Source of the DNA: Paramarasmius palmivorus
Taxonomy: Eukaryota > Basidiomycota > Agaricomycetes > Agaricales > Marasmiaceae
DNA: 64,000 nt
Assembly: GCA_037176845.1 (NCBI GenBank)
Contig: JAYKXP010000055.1
Location: 307,447 to 371,446, forward strand
Direction: 5' to 3'
Positions 24,640 through 36,075 of this stretch are shown here, piece after piece (the first letter of the stretch is position 1; every line of letters starts with the position of its first letter). The translations under genes and the position numbers were made by a program. A model generated the notes under the pieces. It was not told where the DNA came from, searched no databases, and worked only from the letters and a program-made list of their open reading frames with translations.

Positions 24640-24839
24640 TATGATCTCGACGCCGACGTCATCAGGCTCTTTCTCTTGTCCATCAGTTCTTCTCCCTCCC
24701 TCGCACATTCCTTCCTTCGTAAGCGGTTTCCAGATGAACCAGACCTCATCAGTTTCAGCTTCCTTGTGTCACCGACCTCATTTCTTACCTTTCTTCTTTA
24801 CGGTCCCCGATATGCAAGGTGCACGATATCAGAGCCACT

Positions 24840-25180
24840 GTCTGGAGTGGGTGAGCTGTTTGAGGCGCAGGCTTGTATCGATACGGTGCGTTCGTGAATA
24901 CTATGGTCTACCATACGCAGAATTTGACCGTTTCCCCGTCTAGGCAATTTTCTGGAATCGAATACTCCGGAAACATATCTTAGCTATTCTTGCGCAATAT
25001 CAAAATCGTTAGCCCTGTAATAATACAGCCAATAAGATCATTTTCCTTTTCTTATCTGCGATATCAACCTTCTCTAAGACTCCGCCTCATCACTACCTTC
25101 GCTCACATTATCGAACTGCTGCCGAACGAACGAAAGGCTAGCATTGCGCTGGTGATCCATAAGAAGGCCTGAAACATCAC
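24840..25180 (+). repeat. dispersed repeat R1, copy 1
   Basis: Aligns with 54590-54940: shared blocks include TGAATACTAT/GCGAATACTAT, TTTCCTTTTCTT, GACTCCGCCTCAT versus GATTCCGCCTCAT, and AGCATTGC[G/A]CTGGTGAT. Both copies give similar peptide fragments (ASIALVIHKKA versus LSIALVMHAKT), so the repeat was probably coding once. A shorter possible third copy lies near 28880. Confidence 0.5.
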
Positions 25181-26054
25181 GCGATGCATATCCTTCGCCC
25201 CATCGCTTTCCGCTATTGATGGGCTTATAGATTCCGTTGAACACTCTTCCGAAGCATATAGTCAACTGTAATCGGTGCGGCTATTCCTGCTCTTGACACT
25301 GTCTCAATGAATTTCTCATACTCACGTCCAGATCCTATGTCTAACGACATCAAACGCTACCCAAAGCCCTTATCCTGTACTCGTGGTCAAGCAGAGATGC
25401 ATCACTAACGCGTTTGAATCATACTCTGGTGCCTTACAGGTACCTGTTATCATGTCCTCTTCCTAAAACAGAGGATATCCCAAGTCACCGCAGGCGCCGG
25501 TCACATCGGGCATGTAGTCTGTCATTATTTTGCTACAAACAATGAGAGCTACAGGTGTGGTTTATCTCTGAAGGCTGGCATAAATGTAGTATCAGAGGCA
25601 CCAGAAATTAACCAAAAACCAACTTCCGCACCACTACATCCTCCATGGTCGCATGACTACCATTCAACCCAAGCCAACCGTAGACGTTGAGTGTGCGATC
25701 AGCTGAACGAGGAAGGGTGGATTCAAGAGATCCGGGAGGTGGCGTTCGTGCCAAGGTTCGAAAGAAAAGAAGCGACGCTGAGGATTAACCAACTTCGTTG
25801 ACAAAGCAGCAAACCAAAATTTTGAGTATAAACCTTGTCGAAAACCTACTAGATCTTCCTAATCTGGTCTGATAATCAAGCAGCGCCGCAGCGGAAAGTT
25901 TAGGGGTGAAAGGCAAAACCTACACAAGGAAGGTGGTGGTTGGATTTGGGTATGATTGATAGGCCATGGCTCTAGTGCGTATGGTGAGCTGAAAGCATGA
26001 AGGCACGGTCATACTAAGCACAGCATAGTATTCCTTGATATTATATTATGTACA

Positions 26055-26122
26055 AGAACATGCAACTGATGTAGCTAAAGTAATGAGGCGTACATCAAAT
26101 CATTTCGAAGCAGCGCGAAAAC
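26055..26122. repeat. 68-bp direct repeat, copy 1
   Basis: Matches 29301-29368 with two differences (core GTAATGAGGCGTACATCAAA). The two copies flank about 3.2 kb. Confidence 0.7.
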
Positions 26123-26214
26123 GTCAATCATAAAAATACACGCATTGATGTATTCCATAACTCTTGCTCCCCAGCATCGTTCCTATACGTGACCTGATCA
26201 CTCCGCTGTAGGAT

Positions 26215-27160
26215 CGATCACGGAGGCAAATTCACGGCAGTGAAAGAAACCGCATGTGTTGAATCAGATCACTAGTTTGCACAATTCAGATCAAGAACCC
26301 GAAGAATAGGTATGAGCTACTCACACGGAATCTGAAAGGCTGGGTTCAAACAGATCTCGCGAGTGTGCCCTATAGCTATGGTGTCATTAGCGGCTTCAAT
26401 GGCAAGGAATGCATACTTGTCGTTTCACGTCATGGAATGCCCCACATTGATGATCTCACGAAGAGCGCATGATCAGTTGGATAACGCGGTCGCAGGAATG
26501 GCACCTTCTACTTGAAGAGCATAGCGAGAACGCGGTAATGATCTATGATTGGGTAAACTACGCACGGCGAGCTGCATTTCTTTTCGTTTCTGGTCGTACA
26601 CCCGTCACCTGAAATGTGGTCAGTGACTGCTTCTCATACGAAGAGAGGATATGATCAAGACGACTGCATCTTGCCCTTAAGAATGATCGCGCAGCCTGCT
26701 ATGTCCAGATGAATTAGAGGGAGAATCTGGAAGAGTTCAAGGTAAGCCTCGCTTAGCGTAATAATGGCGTACTTGTGTTCATCAAAAGGCAACAAATGTG
26801 CGTGCGTGTGTTTTTTTTTTTGCATCGGGGGGCTTTCATTCTCCGAGGCCGAGAACATGAGTGACACGTCAAGTCTCGATTGTTGGTTATAGGTAGGTCG
26901 TATCATCACCGCGATGATAACCGCCAGTTTCCATTGTGCATAGGCTGGGTATCTGGTAGTTCCTGGGGGTGGGATGTTGTAGTTGTAGTTGTCGCAAGAG
27001 CAAGATCTTCGGGATATTAGAAAGCATGAGAAGAAGATAAACAAGCTGGATTGTTGATAGATAGAATTACACGAGCATTTAGTGCACTGTCGTCGATGCA
27101 AGGAAGAGGTTAGAAACCAGAATTTGGAGAGCGAGTTGTAGACTCACCTTACGCCCAAAG
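26215..27160 (-). CDS. possible multi-exon gene, unrecognised
   Basis: Exon-like segments on the minus strand: HKYAIITLSEAYLELFQILP followed by LIHLDIAGCAIILKGK at 26655-26780; KYAFLAIEAAND...GHTREICLNPAFQIP at about 26330-26420, ending before GTGAGT; and a final CGFFHCREFASVIDPTAE with stop near 26217. The last two resemble the Cys spacing at the end of a GRF-like finger, but the first Cys pair is not found. Exon joins were not all resolved. It may be a remnant of another mobile element. Low confidence. Confidence 0.28.
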
Positions 27161-27429
27161 CATAGGAACGGTTTTGTGTCAGTCCTACAGAGATGGCTAG
27201 GTCCATTCAGTCCACAATTGTCGTTCCGGAGTACCATTCCTATTCGCTATCCTGCAGGCCCTTTTCTCGTCCTCTCACAGACTTGCTTTGCTATCAGAGT
27301 CATGTCAAGGATAGTCAACGGATCCAATCGTAGTAAAGATTCGGTATACATACCTTGTCATAAAGCTCTGGCCAGGGAATGCGAAAGGAGTAGGAAACAC
27401 TGATGACGGAGAAGGCAAGGCGTTTAGTC

Positions 27430-27505
27430 GGCGTCAATTGACAAACACCTAAGTGACCCTAACCCAAATCAGTTATATTTGGTTTTGCCAAACAAGCCGG
27501 GTTCC
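27430..27505 (-). repeat. dispersed repeat R2 with GGGGTTAGGGTCA core, copy 1
   Basis: Reverse complement shares CCAAATAT...TTGGGGTTAGGGTCAC and TGTCAATTGACGCC with 54340-54410, and the core with 39045-39095. It lies inside a gene-poor block. Confidence 0.5.
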
Positions 27506-27509
27506 TTCA

Positions 27510-29300
27510 CCAACAACGACCACGAAGAACTTGGTCATCTCGCTCAAGTCTATGTCACGGATATGTTAATAGATGGACGATGGGATGGATTCAGGGTATC
27601 TAGGAGAATCTCAAGGCGGATGGATGGTTGAAACGTTTTGGCAGGTGATGTTATCCGGTGAGTTGATCTTTTTCCCCCTTCAATTTCTGGGTCACTAATA
27701 CGAGCTGGGATGGGTTAGGAAACGACTTCAACACTCCTTCGCTATCAAGATTGGCGATCAGCGCTCAGCCCTGCTACCGGAAACCCAAAACATCCGCCAA
27801 AGGTCCATCAGCGCCTTCCACTCAACGCCAGCCCGACTCGGAGAGACGGTTCCCCTTACGAATATCACCTCCAGGAATCCTCAAACCCGCCGTGTCTATT
27901 TACTCCCACTGCAATCTCACCCACCACCTCTCTGCCAAACTGTCGAGGCCTTCCACATCCAGCAATCGCCTGCCCTCATATGCACGCCTCCAGACCGTAG
28001 TTTCCCACTGTAGCTCCCTTCCTCAATCCTCCTTCGGCTGCGATTCTGGGTAAACATCAGATATGACAGACCCGGTCGGACGATACAATACAGGATGGCA
28101 GTTGAACTATCCCTGCCGCGAAAGTCATTTGGAAGCAAACGTCCAGGCGACACAAAGTCACCTTGGATGATTATAAGTGAGCACTATCGAACTCTATACT
28201 ATCGTCTCAATCTCACTCCCTCACAGCCCAGACCCCCGGTGCGTTGGCTGGGTACACTATTACTGCAATTACCAGTGCCCGATGACTTTTTACTGAGCCA
28301 TCTCTACATGAGATGTACACCCGCAGACATCCGGTTCTTTGTGATATCTTTATTCGAGAGGTTCGATTGGGAGCGCTAGGTGGACAGGGTGCGGTATACG
28401 GTTGAGGTACGGGTTACGCTGGTTGATAAGATCGACCCCACCGGTGCGTTATCATACGCCCATTTACGGTAGTAAACCATAAAGTCCTTACTCCCCCTTG
28501 CCTTAGCCCGAAAGTCGGTCATCTCTGATGTTCAACAATGAAGGTATACCCATCACCTCTCGTCAAGGTCAAGACTACCGGAACCTCCACCCTTAACGAA
28601 ACATCAAGTCTATCAATGTCGACCGTATCCTTCGAAGCATGAAAACCCTAACACCGGACATACTCGAGCCTGGCTTCGGAACCAAAGAGAGGCCATCATC
28701 AGCACACGCTCTAGCTCAGGGGGTCAAGCAGAACATCTTCTCAAGCGATGGGCATAATGAGTTGTACGGGCGTTGATACCGCCATCTTGGGCTCTCAGAG
28801 TACGTACTTTTGTTATTGGTATGAACCTTGTGCTGATTACTTGACAGGGTAGGATATAAAGTATGGCCAACGGTGCATGTATAGTGGATATCTTGTAACG
28901 AATACTATGGCCTAACGTTCGAATCGATTCTATTTATAGTCCCAAAAATCGTCATTTTGTGCATTTGGAGTTCTCAATGACTAACCGGCTACGAGAATCC
29001 AGCGAACAATGGCTCACATCTCGAGCTCATGTCGCCTTTCAAGATGGTGTCACGAGAAAAGGTTCATGTTAGGAGCAAGAAAGAACAAATTCCAAGACGG
29101 ATAACACCTCAGCGATGAAGCGGACCCCTTGTGAGAGATCTCGGGCAGAAAATATATCAGTACCAGCATCAAGAACCTTATTTATATTACATACCTCCCA
29201 ATATACTCTCAAGGGAAAAGTACCCGAAGCGGTTCCATGCTGTCTTTTCTGATCATCGAGGAATACCGACGAACGCATGAAGACAATAGTATTTCTTTAT
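27510..29300. other. gene-poor region, no supported gene
   Basis: Open frames at 27751-28053 and 28095-28379 (plus) are 100 and 94 codons. They are Ser/Pro- and Arg-rich with no family signature and no clear splice context. A partial R1-like block (AACGAATACTATGG) is near 28890. Nothing else can be supported. Confidence 0.4.
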
Positions 29301-29368
29301 AGAACATGCAACTGATGTACCTAAAGTAATGAGGCGTACATCAAATCCTTTCGAAGCAGCGCGAAAAC
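29301..29368. repeat. 68-bp direct repeat, copy 2
   Basis: Copy of 26055-26122 in the same orientation, two mismatches. Upstream bases (AGTATTTCTT versus AGTATTCCTT) also look related. Confidence 0.7.
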
Positions 29369-29827
29369 TAAGAGATACGTACCGTGGTAGCTGCATGGAA
29401 GTATTTCCGTTCGCGGCTAGCTGACGGGGAGACTTAGCAGCATGAACATTGTTCTTTAATATGCGACAGGATCGCTCGAATATTTTCTTCTGTAACAGGT
29501 CTGATTATGTAAATACAAGAAGCAGAAGTCGCCGCCAAAGTGCAAAGCCAATAACAGAAAAATTCCCAAGGTGTGAAGTAACAATTACATAAATCACATA
29601 GACTCCCTTCAAATTGTGTAGACTTCGGTTGGACACCATTAACATAATGCCTCCTGTGAAACTGCCGTCAACAACTACAACTTAGTGTTGCCATGACTAA
29701 TGAAAGAACTTTGGCCCGGGAGAGTTTTTGATTCTGGCTGTATTTTTTTTTGTTCGAATTGGAGGATCGTCCAAGAGAGGAATCTAGAGAGCAGTGACTG
29801 TAGAAAGAGAAGCTTGGAAATTAGCGA

Positions 29828-30010
29828 TTAATTCTTAAATAATTCAGCCGTGTCAATAATGTTGGCGCTGATGTCGCGTTCTTTGAGCCAACATCGCAAG
29901 GCTATGAGGTCGTCAGGGTCCTTCGGGAAGCTTCCGAATTCTTGTAAAAAATTTTCGACACACATATAATGCTCAAGCGCCGGCAATGAATCATCCCTTT
30001 CTTCTCCCAT
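29828..30010 (-). CDS. short hypothetical open frame
   Basis: A 60-codon frame (MGEERDDSLPALEHYMCVEN...) with acidic, well-mixed composition, ending at the stop at 29828. It overlaps the 5' end of the plus-strand gene that starts at 30016, so it may be antisense noise. No domain seen. Confidence 0.2.
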   Translation of the reverse strand: MGEERDDSLPALEHYMCVENFLQEFGSFPKDPDDLIALRCWLKERDISANIIDTAELFKN

Positions 30011-30015
30011 CTACC

Positions 30016-31581
30016 ATGGATGCCGCCTTGATTTGCTGCCCATCCTTCAAGGTTCCGCAAATTCCAGCACTCCGTCGTCCAGTAAGGCCCTGTTCGGATA
30101 AAATTCCAGTTCAGTGGAAAAAGGAAAAACGCAAACCGGAGTTACCGGACCGCTTTCCCGTCACTGATATTGAGCTCCAGACGCCCCAATTCTAGCAATA
30201 CTGGTACTGAGGAACAAACGGGATGCTCCTAGAATAGTAGATTTGGTAACGAGAGCCTTACTGAGGCTTCTGTAAGTCAAACAAACTTTTGTAGCTCATA
30301 GCAACTTAGAAATGCAGAGAGTTCACAAGTTCTAGGGTACAATGGGAAGGTAGGATGTGTATTTTCATGTATAATGTACACTACATATTGTTTTGAATAC
30401 ATTGTAAAGACTCTGCTGCATACCGCCCACATTTAGTGGCGTATATGCTGGTATAGAGATAATTTTCAACCTCAAGACGTACTGGCGCTTGGTGGCACTT
30501 GGTCGAGCGCTTGAAAATCATGGAGATGGGAAATTTCTCGGCAGCCCCTGGTTTGCGTTTTTCCTTTTTCCAGGAAATCGGAATTTTATCTGAACAGGGC
30601 CTAAGACCGCATAAATCAGATGATTCGCAGCTGACACTGTTACAGTGTATGAGTCCTATTTCTCCCACCGATGCAATTCAAGACGAGCGTCCATCTGCAT
30701 ATTTGACGTATCCGCTGGCTTCACCTATGGTACCCCCGCCGCCTTCCGCTGAATCCACGCGCAGCTACTTCGAACTTGACCAGGATTCTCCTCGATCAAA
30801 ATGGTATAAGCATATACGTGATGGATACTTTCCTGTGAGGGCCAAATTTTGGACTGGCAGCCATTCCGGACAGATCTGGAACATAAACTTACCTCAAAGC
30901 CCTATGGAAGGGTCAACAGATCATACCTTATCGAATACAACACCATCCTCCTCTGGTCATAATCGAACCCTTATCACTGCCCCCATTGTTTCCAATCCCG
31001 TCCAGGATAATGCTATTTCCACAACTATGACACCATCTTTGCATCCCAGTCGACCTGGGCCCACAACACCCCCCTCCGTTGTTTCCAAAGTCATCCACGA
31101 TGATTCGGGTCTTCCTGCCTCGACGCGTTATAATCAATCCAAGACCCCTGTCTCCATTGTTTCCACAGCCGTTCAGGTCCAGGGCGACACATCCTTGGCA
31201 GACAGTTTGCAGGATGATTCCTCAAAGCCAATAGCAGATCCTGGTGCTTCGGTGGCTACCATTCCGGATGCCTCTGGCTCTCAGCGAGAGGAGGTCAATG
31301 CCATTCTACAGACTCCGTACATTTTTACTCGTGTTGTCCATCTCAGCGACAAGCAAGTGCTCTCATATGCCTATTTCGTCTCTGAGCGTATCAAAGTTGG
31401 CTGCAAACTCTTCATAGAGGGCCACATTGAAGGCCAGGTGGTCAGGGTTCTGTCGCAATCGGGCGCATATGTGACACTTGGCATCCAGGTGGGGAAGTGT
31501 ACCTATGCGGTACTATTTCGCAGAACGAACGTAAAAGGGGTTGGGTTGCATGAGCGTGGTAGCAGGGTAAAGGTTCTATGA
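30016..31581 (+). CDS. hypothetical protein interrupted by a MITE-derived candidate intron
   Basis: ATG 30016 (context CTACCATGG), first exon MDAALICCPSFKVPQI...RRP up to 30081. A 516-bp MITE sits at 30086-30601. GTAAGG at 30082 (host G, target duplication TAA, element GG) is a phase-0 donor. TTTTTCCAG at 30573 and GAACAG at 30597 are both in-frame acceptors. After the element the frame continues without a stop to TGA at 31579-31581 (RPHKSDDSQLTLLQ ... GLHERGSRVKVL). Product about 360 residues: Ser/Thr/Pro-rich middle and a compact C-terminal part (VVHLSDKQVLSYAYFVSERI, FIEGHIEGQVVRVL). No known domain recognised. Unspliced, the frame stops at TAG 30193-30195 inside the element. Confidence 0.55.
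30086..30601. mobile_element. 516-bp MITE, PIF/Harbinger-like, TAA target duplication
   Basis: Terminal inverted repeats begin GGCCCTGTTC[G/A]GATAAAATTCC and extend about 50 bp (TGGAAAAAGGAAAAACGCAAACC shared as separate blocks of it). Flanked on both sides by TAA (30083-30085 and 30602-30604). No transposase inside. Three-base TAA/TTA duplications plus these ends fit the PIF/Harbinger group (inference from the target site). Confidence 0.82.
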
Positions 31582-32449
31582 TTCTGAAGGCCGCGCTGTC
31601 TGTCTTGGACATATCTGCCATCTTGTATCGATTACTGTGTCATGGTTTCTTGTACCTGGTTTTCTCTTTACATCTCAAAGATCACTTTATGTAGATATAC
31701 CTAGACACATTATCTCTGTAGCTAACAACCAAGCCACTGTATAATATATCTTGGGCTGCATCATGGACTTTACTATATCATATGTACTTATATCACTGTA
31801 CTCACTTCTTGCAATAGCGATATCAAGAAATTGCGTTCACATTTCCTATGTACAAAGCATTATTTAACGATATATATAATGCGGGTCGAATAGTGGTGCA
31901 TAGCCTTCCATGCATAATTGACGTACGCGGAGAATATGAGACACGCTGATCTCAAGAAACTTGTGCACCGACCAGAGCATTGAAATGAATGCGTGCACGT
32001 TGAATCAAGGCTACCTCAAAGTAGTCCAATCCAGATCTCTATCTTCTGACATTACACCCCTGTAAACCCTCTCCAGCGAATGCCCGTAGCGGCTGAGTTC
32101 TGCCTAGGAGACAACGTCTGCTCGATGTCTGCCCCAGTGCTGATAACTGTACTTGAACCGTACTGATATGTGGTGCGGGATGAATAGGGGTACAACGTTG
32201 ACATGTAAGCCACGTTGTACTCATTGAGCAGGCAATTGAGTTGTCGAGGTTGTATAGTGAGAAGGATGTATGGGAAAAGTGCTTCGCTTGATATCCGCTT
32301 GTCCCTTCAAGAAGACGTATCCCGATCGTATCCACTCCCTCGCACCGAGTCACCGATATCAGAATCCCGGCCCGAACCCAACGCATGAAGGGCGATAGAG
32401 ACCGTTGGTTTCGACTTCGAGTGCGAATAGAGATCTCCAGAGCCAATGT
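31582..32449. other. intergenic, no confident gene
   Basis: 3' region of the preceding gene: AT-rich, with TATATA motifs near 31870. A minus-strand frame at 32039-32446 could be the 3' end of the F-box/LRR-like gene, but the join is not resolved. Confidence 0.35.
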
Positions 32450-33564
32450 TCATGATTCATCGGGCCTCCTTCGCATCCTGCGGCACACCCTGCCAGTGCT
32501 ACATGCAAGCAGGAAGACCTCTGGCTCTGAGCACACTATCACTGAGCTTGTATCATTGACAAGGAAACATGAGCTGGTTGTAAACCTCGCGGCAACGACT
32601 GGTTTTGAATAGGGGTAGATCTGAGATGGTGGTGGTTCCGATGCTGTGGTCCTCTGACAGGTGATCAAATCTGATCCGACGAAGATGATCATTCAAAGCC
32701 AGGGTCAAGACATGAATAGAGGTGGTGACCTACACCATGGTGCATCAGCCGCGATATGTTGTGGTGACAACGAGGAATGTACTTGTACCCATCATCTCCA
32801 GCTCCAAGGAGGAGGCAGCGCTTCGGAGAATCGCATTGACCACTTCCTCTTCATGGCACCTTCCGTGGGTTGAGCCATTGACGTTGATACTGAACTTGAC
32901 CAGTGCCGGAGAGGGTACAAATACCCCCCACATCTCCGGAGTTTCGCATTGTTCAAGCCTGAGAATGCGGATACGGAGTTGAATGAAAGTCGGACCATAA
33001 AGAGCTGTGGATGCTGAAAGCGCATCGCATCTACATTGGTTCATGCTGACGTGTTTCAACCTCGGAAAGGAGGACATGAACATGATATATGTAGTACTCG
33101 GGACCTTGCAAGCCAACATCTTGGAGCGATAGGGTCGTCACTGTTGTGAAGCCGGAGACCAAGTGCTGGTGCGTCACCCCGGATAGCTTCCAGAAATTCA
33201 TTCCAACAAGCTCCATTTCTCGTAAGTTTGAGAACGCAGAAGATGCGATAATGGATGTTATTGCCATGGCGTATGACCATCCGGTACACTCTTGGAAGGA
33301 TACTTTCTGAACGTTGGCATGGGAGAAGGTTTCTAAGGGTTCCTTAAGGAGATTTGAAAAACGAACATCGCTTCACATGTGATAAATGCAGAATGAGATA
33401 TGTCGGAAGGTGTAGCTTCTAAGTTCTGGATATGGGAACCCATGCTCAGCATACAAGAGTACATTGAAGAAGAGTACGGAAAGGCTTGGAAGGACAACAC
33501 GGTCACAGAGGTGGCTAAGGATAAGCGCATGAAGCTCTAGGGGAAGGTGACAGCGAGGTGGCAT
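32450..33564 (-). CDS. F-box / leucine-rich-repeat-like protein
   Basis: Begins at ATG 33564 with an F-box-like segment (MPPRCHLPLELHALILSHLC, then PSLSVLFFNVLLYAEHG, PELRSYTFRHIS). Later blocks have the rhythm of leucine-rich repeats: FSNLREMELVGMNFWKLSG, VTTLSLQDVGLQ, FPRLKHVSMNQCRCDAL, LRIRILRLEQCETPEMW, ALVKFSINVNG, and HLRRIRFDHLSEDHS. F-box proteins recruit substrates to SCF ubiquitin ligases; these are abundant in agarics. One extra base near 33104 (between VGLQ and VPSTTYIMFM) breaks the frame, and the 3' end is uncertain (it may run to about 32040). No function can be assigned beyond the fold. Confidence 0.5.
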
Positions 33565-33617
33565 CGAGATGGTCTCAAGTAAGAGATATGCTCGCTGTCT
33601 TTATGTGAGCTCACCTC

Positions 33618-34665
33618 ATGTCATGTGCATATTATGGTAGGAAAACGAACCTGGAGTATGACATGAGGGCTCATGACCCGAGCCTGACATCTTCCCGGCC
33701 TCCTGTCTTGGATCTAGGTGTGACTGGGCGACGGCAGGATTCATCCATAAAGTCTAATCCATTAAACAGTATCTCAGGTCCATACAGTCCTGCCATCAAA
33801 CTCCTAGCCAAGGAATCATCAAATTTATCACTCGGAAACAAAGGCGTAAAAGCCCTATTGACGAGGATCGACCTTCATAGCTATACTATCGCCAATTTCA
33901 CTTGGGAAACAACCAAACCAATATCAATCGCCCCAGGGAAAGCTATCATCCTCGACCTCGAGTCTCTACTCGACTCTAACAAACTCCAACGCAAACTTCA
34001 TTCCAAAGTCCGAACATGGACTGTTTCCTCCGCGCATGTCGATGGACCTACTCGTACCTTTTCGTTGACGATTAAGGTGAAGCCAGGTGTTGCAGCGACT
34101 GGTGTGTTGTTTGATATTGCGAACGACTCGAGGTACCGTGAGCTGTTGGGTGCCGGTGATATGCGGTCGTTGGGTTTGAGTGTTGGGTTTTTGGGTGTTG
34201 CGGGGGAGCTTGGGTTGGGTGATATCGATACCGACTCCGAGATTGCGGCGGTGAAGAGGAAGAAGTGTTTGTGGATAGAAGGTGGAGTGGGGGTTACATC
34301 GTTCCTGAGCATGCTTCGAGGCATCGTTGCACTCACTTCCGAGTCGTTGCATTGGGACGTCATTCTCATATTATCGACTCGAGAGGCAGATGTTCTGGTG
34401 CCTATCATCGCTGATATATCGAAGGGTCTTGATTCGGAACGAGTCAAACTATCGGTGCTCATATTCTCTAGCAATTGGTCCAACATATCATAAAGCTAGA
34501 CTCTCAGAAGCAAGGCAGAGATATTTATTATGTGGTACACCGGAGTTTGAGCAAGTTGTTATTGATGGATTGGGTAGGATCAGTGTTGCGACTGAGAGGG
34601 TAAAAAGAGATGTTTACATATTAATTCACCTGTGTTATATTTTACGTGTTTTAATCCTGAAATGA
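33618..34665 (+). pseudogene. truncated FAD-binding FR-type reductase (PNPOx-FAD/NAD family)
   Basis: Matches the C-terminal half of large fungal proteins that combine a pyridoxamine-phosphate-oxidase-like N-domain with a ferredoxin-reductase-type FAD/NAD domain. Blocks in order: GPYSPAIKLLAKE, KALLTRIDLHSYTIANFTWE, ISIAPGKAIILDL, RTWTVSSAHVDGPTRTFSLT (FAD site), KKCLWIEGGVGVTSFLSMLR (NAD site), HWDVILILSTREADVLVP, and, after a frame change near 34480, YLLCGTPEFEQVVIDGLG. The usual N-terminal domain of several hundred residues is missing; the ORF starts 54 bp from the divergent F-box-like gene. About 35 residues normally found before the CGTPEFEQ motif are also absent. Best read as a 5'-truncated pseudogene. 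Confidence 0.65.
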
Positions 34666-34833
34666 CTCTAGATTTGGCCTGAGGGATACATTCTTGGACA
34701 TTGAGTAAACTCAAAGCGCATTGTCACTGTGCAGGCCGACGGCGATAGATCAATAGCATCACGGCATACCCCATGCCGTTGATTGAGCCGGTTGAACGTT
34801 GTGACGTTATCGCCTTTGTTCCTCTAAACCATC

Positions 34834-35527
34834 ATGACCTCCAGTCTCATCCAAGAGCTTCAGCTCGAGAAGCATCCCGCAGGAGGTACCGCAGAAAGGG
34901 AAAGCGCTAACCCATGAGCTTACAACATTCGTGATAGGGTACTGGCGCGAAATCGACCGTCAAGAAACCCAAATCCCTAGCCCATTTGCCCCGAGTGCGT
35001 CAGTTTAGAAATTGACTTGTCGCAGAACTATCGTTCGACTCGCGCGATAATCGTACAGATAACCCACCTCGGCCTCTGGTGACCTCGATCTATCATCTTC
35101 TGACTAAAGATAGTCCAAGTGCCGTTTTTATCAAGAATAGATCAGTGGTGAGTCGCGTCAGCTGCCTCGGGCTTTAGGGAGTTCTTACTATATACCTCCT
35201 CATTAGGCATATCATATCCATCATCAAGGAAAGGCAGAATACACAACCATCACACCCATACCAGGACACCCGCCTCGCATTGAGAAGAAGATCCTGGGTC
35301 CTGATACGGCTGCTGGAGAAAGTCGATTTCTGACATTTGGTTCGGAGGTGTGGAAGATGGCGAGATTACCTCCTGGCTCAGAGGAATGTTTGCTCTCTTT
35401 GGTCGTCGTTCCAGGATTCCATTGGGAGGATCACGAGTTCCTAACAAAGGAAGGTCTTGAAGAGCTTCTTGCGGGCGTCGAAGGCGGTGAAGAGAACATT
35501 GCTGATTTTGGGAAATACCTAAAGTAA
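34834..35527 (+). CDS. cupin domain protein (DUF985 / cupin_5)
   Basis: Four exons join in frame: start at ATG 34834 (MTSSLIQELQLEKHPAGG), then GYWREIDRQETQIPSPFAP, then LSFDSRDNRTDN...PLVTSIYHLLTKDSPSAVFI, then AYHIHHQGKAEYTTITPIPG...GPDTAAGESRFLTFGS...VVVPGFHWEDHEFLT, ending at TAA 35525-35527. Introns are about 50 bp with clear GT..AG. HPAGGYWRE, SIYHLL and the late PGFHWEDHEF block are the family's hallmarks; the HIHHQG segment fits the cupin metal-site region. These are small single-barrel proteins of unknown activity, sometimes called sugar-epimerase-like. The reading frame is intact. Confidence 0.8.
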
Positions 35528-36075
35528 CGTCAGAAAGTCTGTTTTTTCTTCCTCGTGATTTTAGTCCCGAATCATGTAGCTTTGCACAGAAGACGACCTG
35601 AAAGTCCGCGATGTACACGGGCTAGTGCGAAGCAATATACGCGAAGTTCTCTATGATTCGATCGCTGCACTCAGGTTTGGTTGTATGAAATCGCACTTAT
35701 GGACTTTGCATAATACTTTCCAGGAGAACGATGAAGGGCGTTCAGTCAGTCTGCTGAATCACAATGGTAATACCGATATATAATCGCCTTTGAATGGAAC
35801 TAAACAATACTCCAATTCTCTTATGGCTGACGGAGCCTCAGTGTATGTTGGTCAAGGCAATTAGTCGCATCTCCTCAAACCCAGCCTTTGTTGGGTTCGT
35901 TGACGCCGTTTTGAATGATGCTTAGAATCACCTGTGCTTTGACCTGAGGCTGTGGTAGATATGTGGCGTGTGCGGCTTTATTGCTTTGACCTTCTCGAAG
36001 ATATCCCTATATAAGCTACTTCAAGGAAGGCCGTCTCGATGTACTGTTTCAACTTCAGCCACTTCGTCTTTCCAA

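Noticed and set aside
18153..24647. 8-bp target-site duplication of the large transposon
   Set aside because: AAATTATC and TATGATCT do not match; none claimed.
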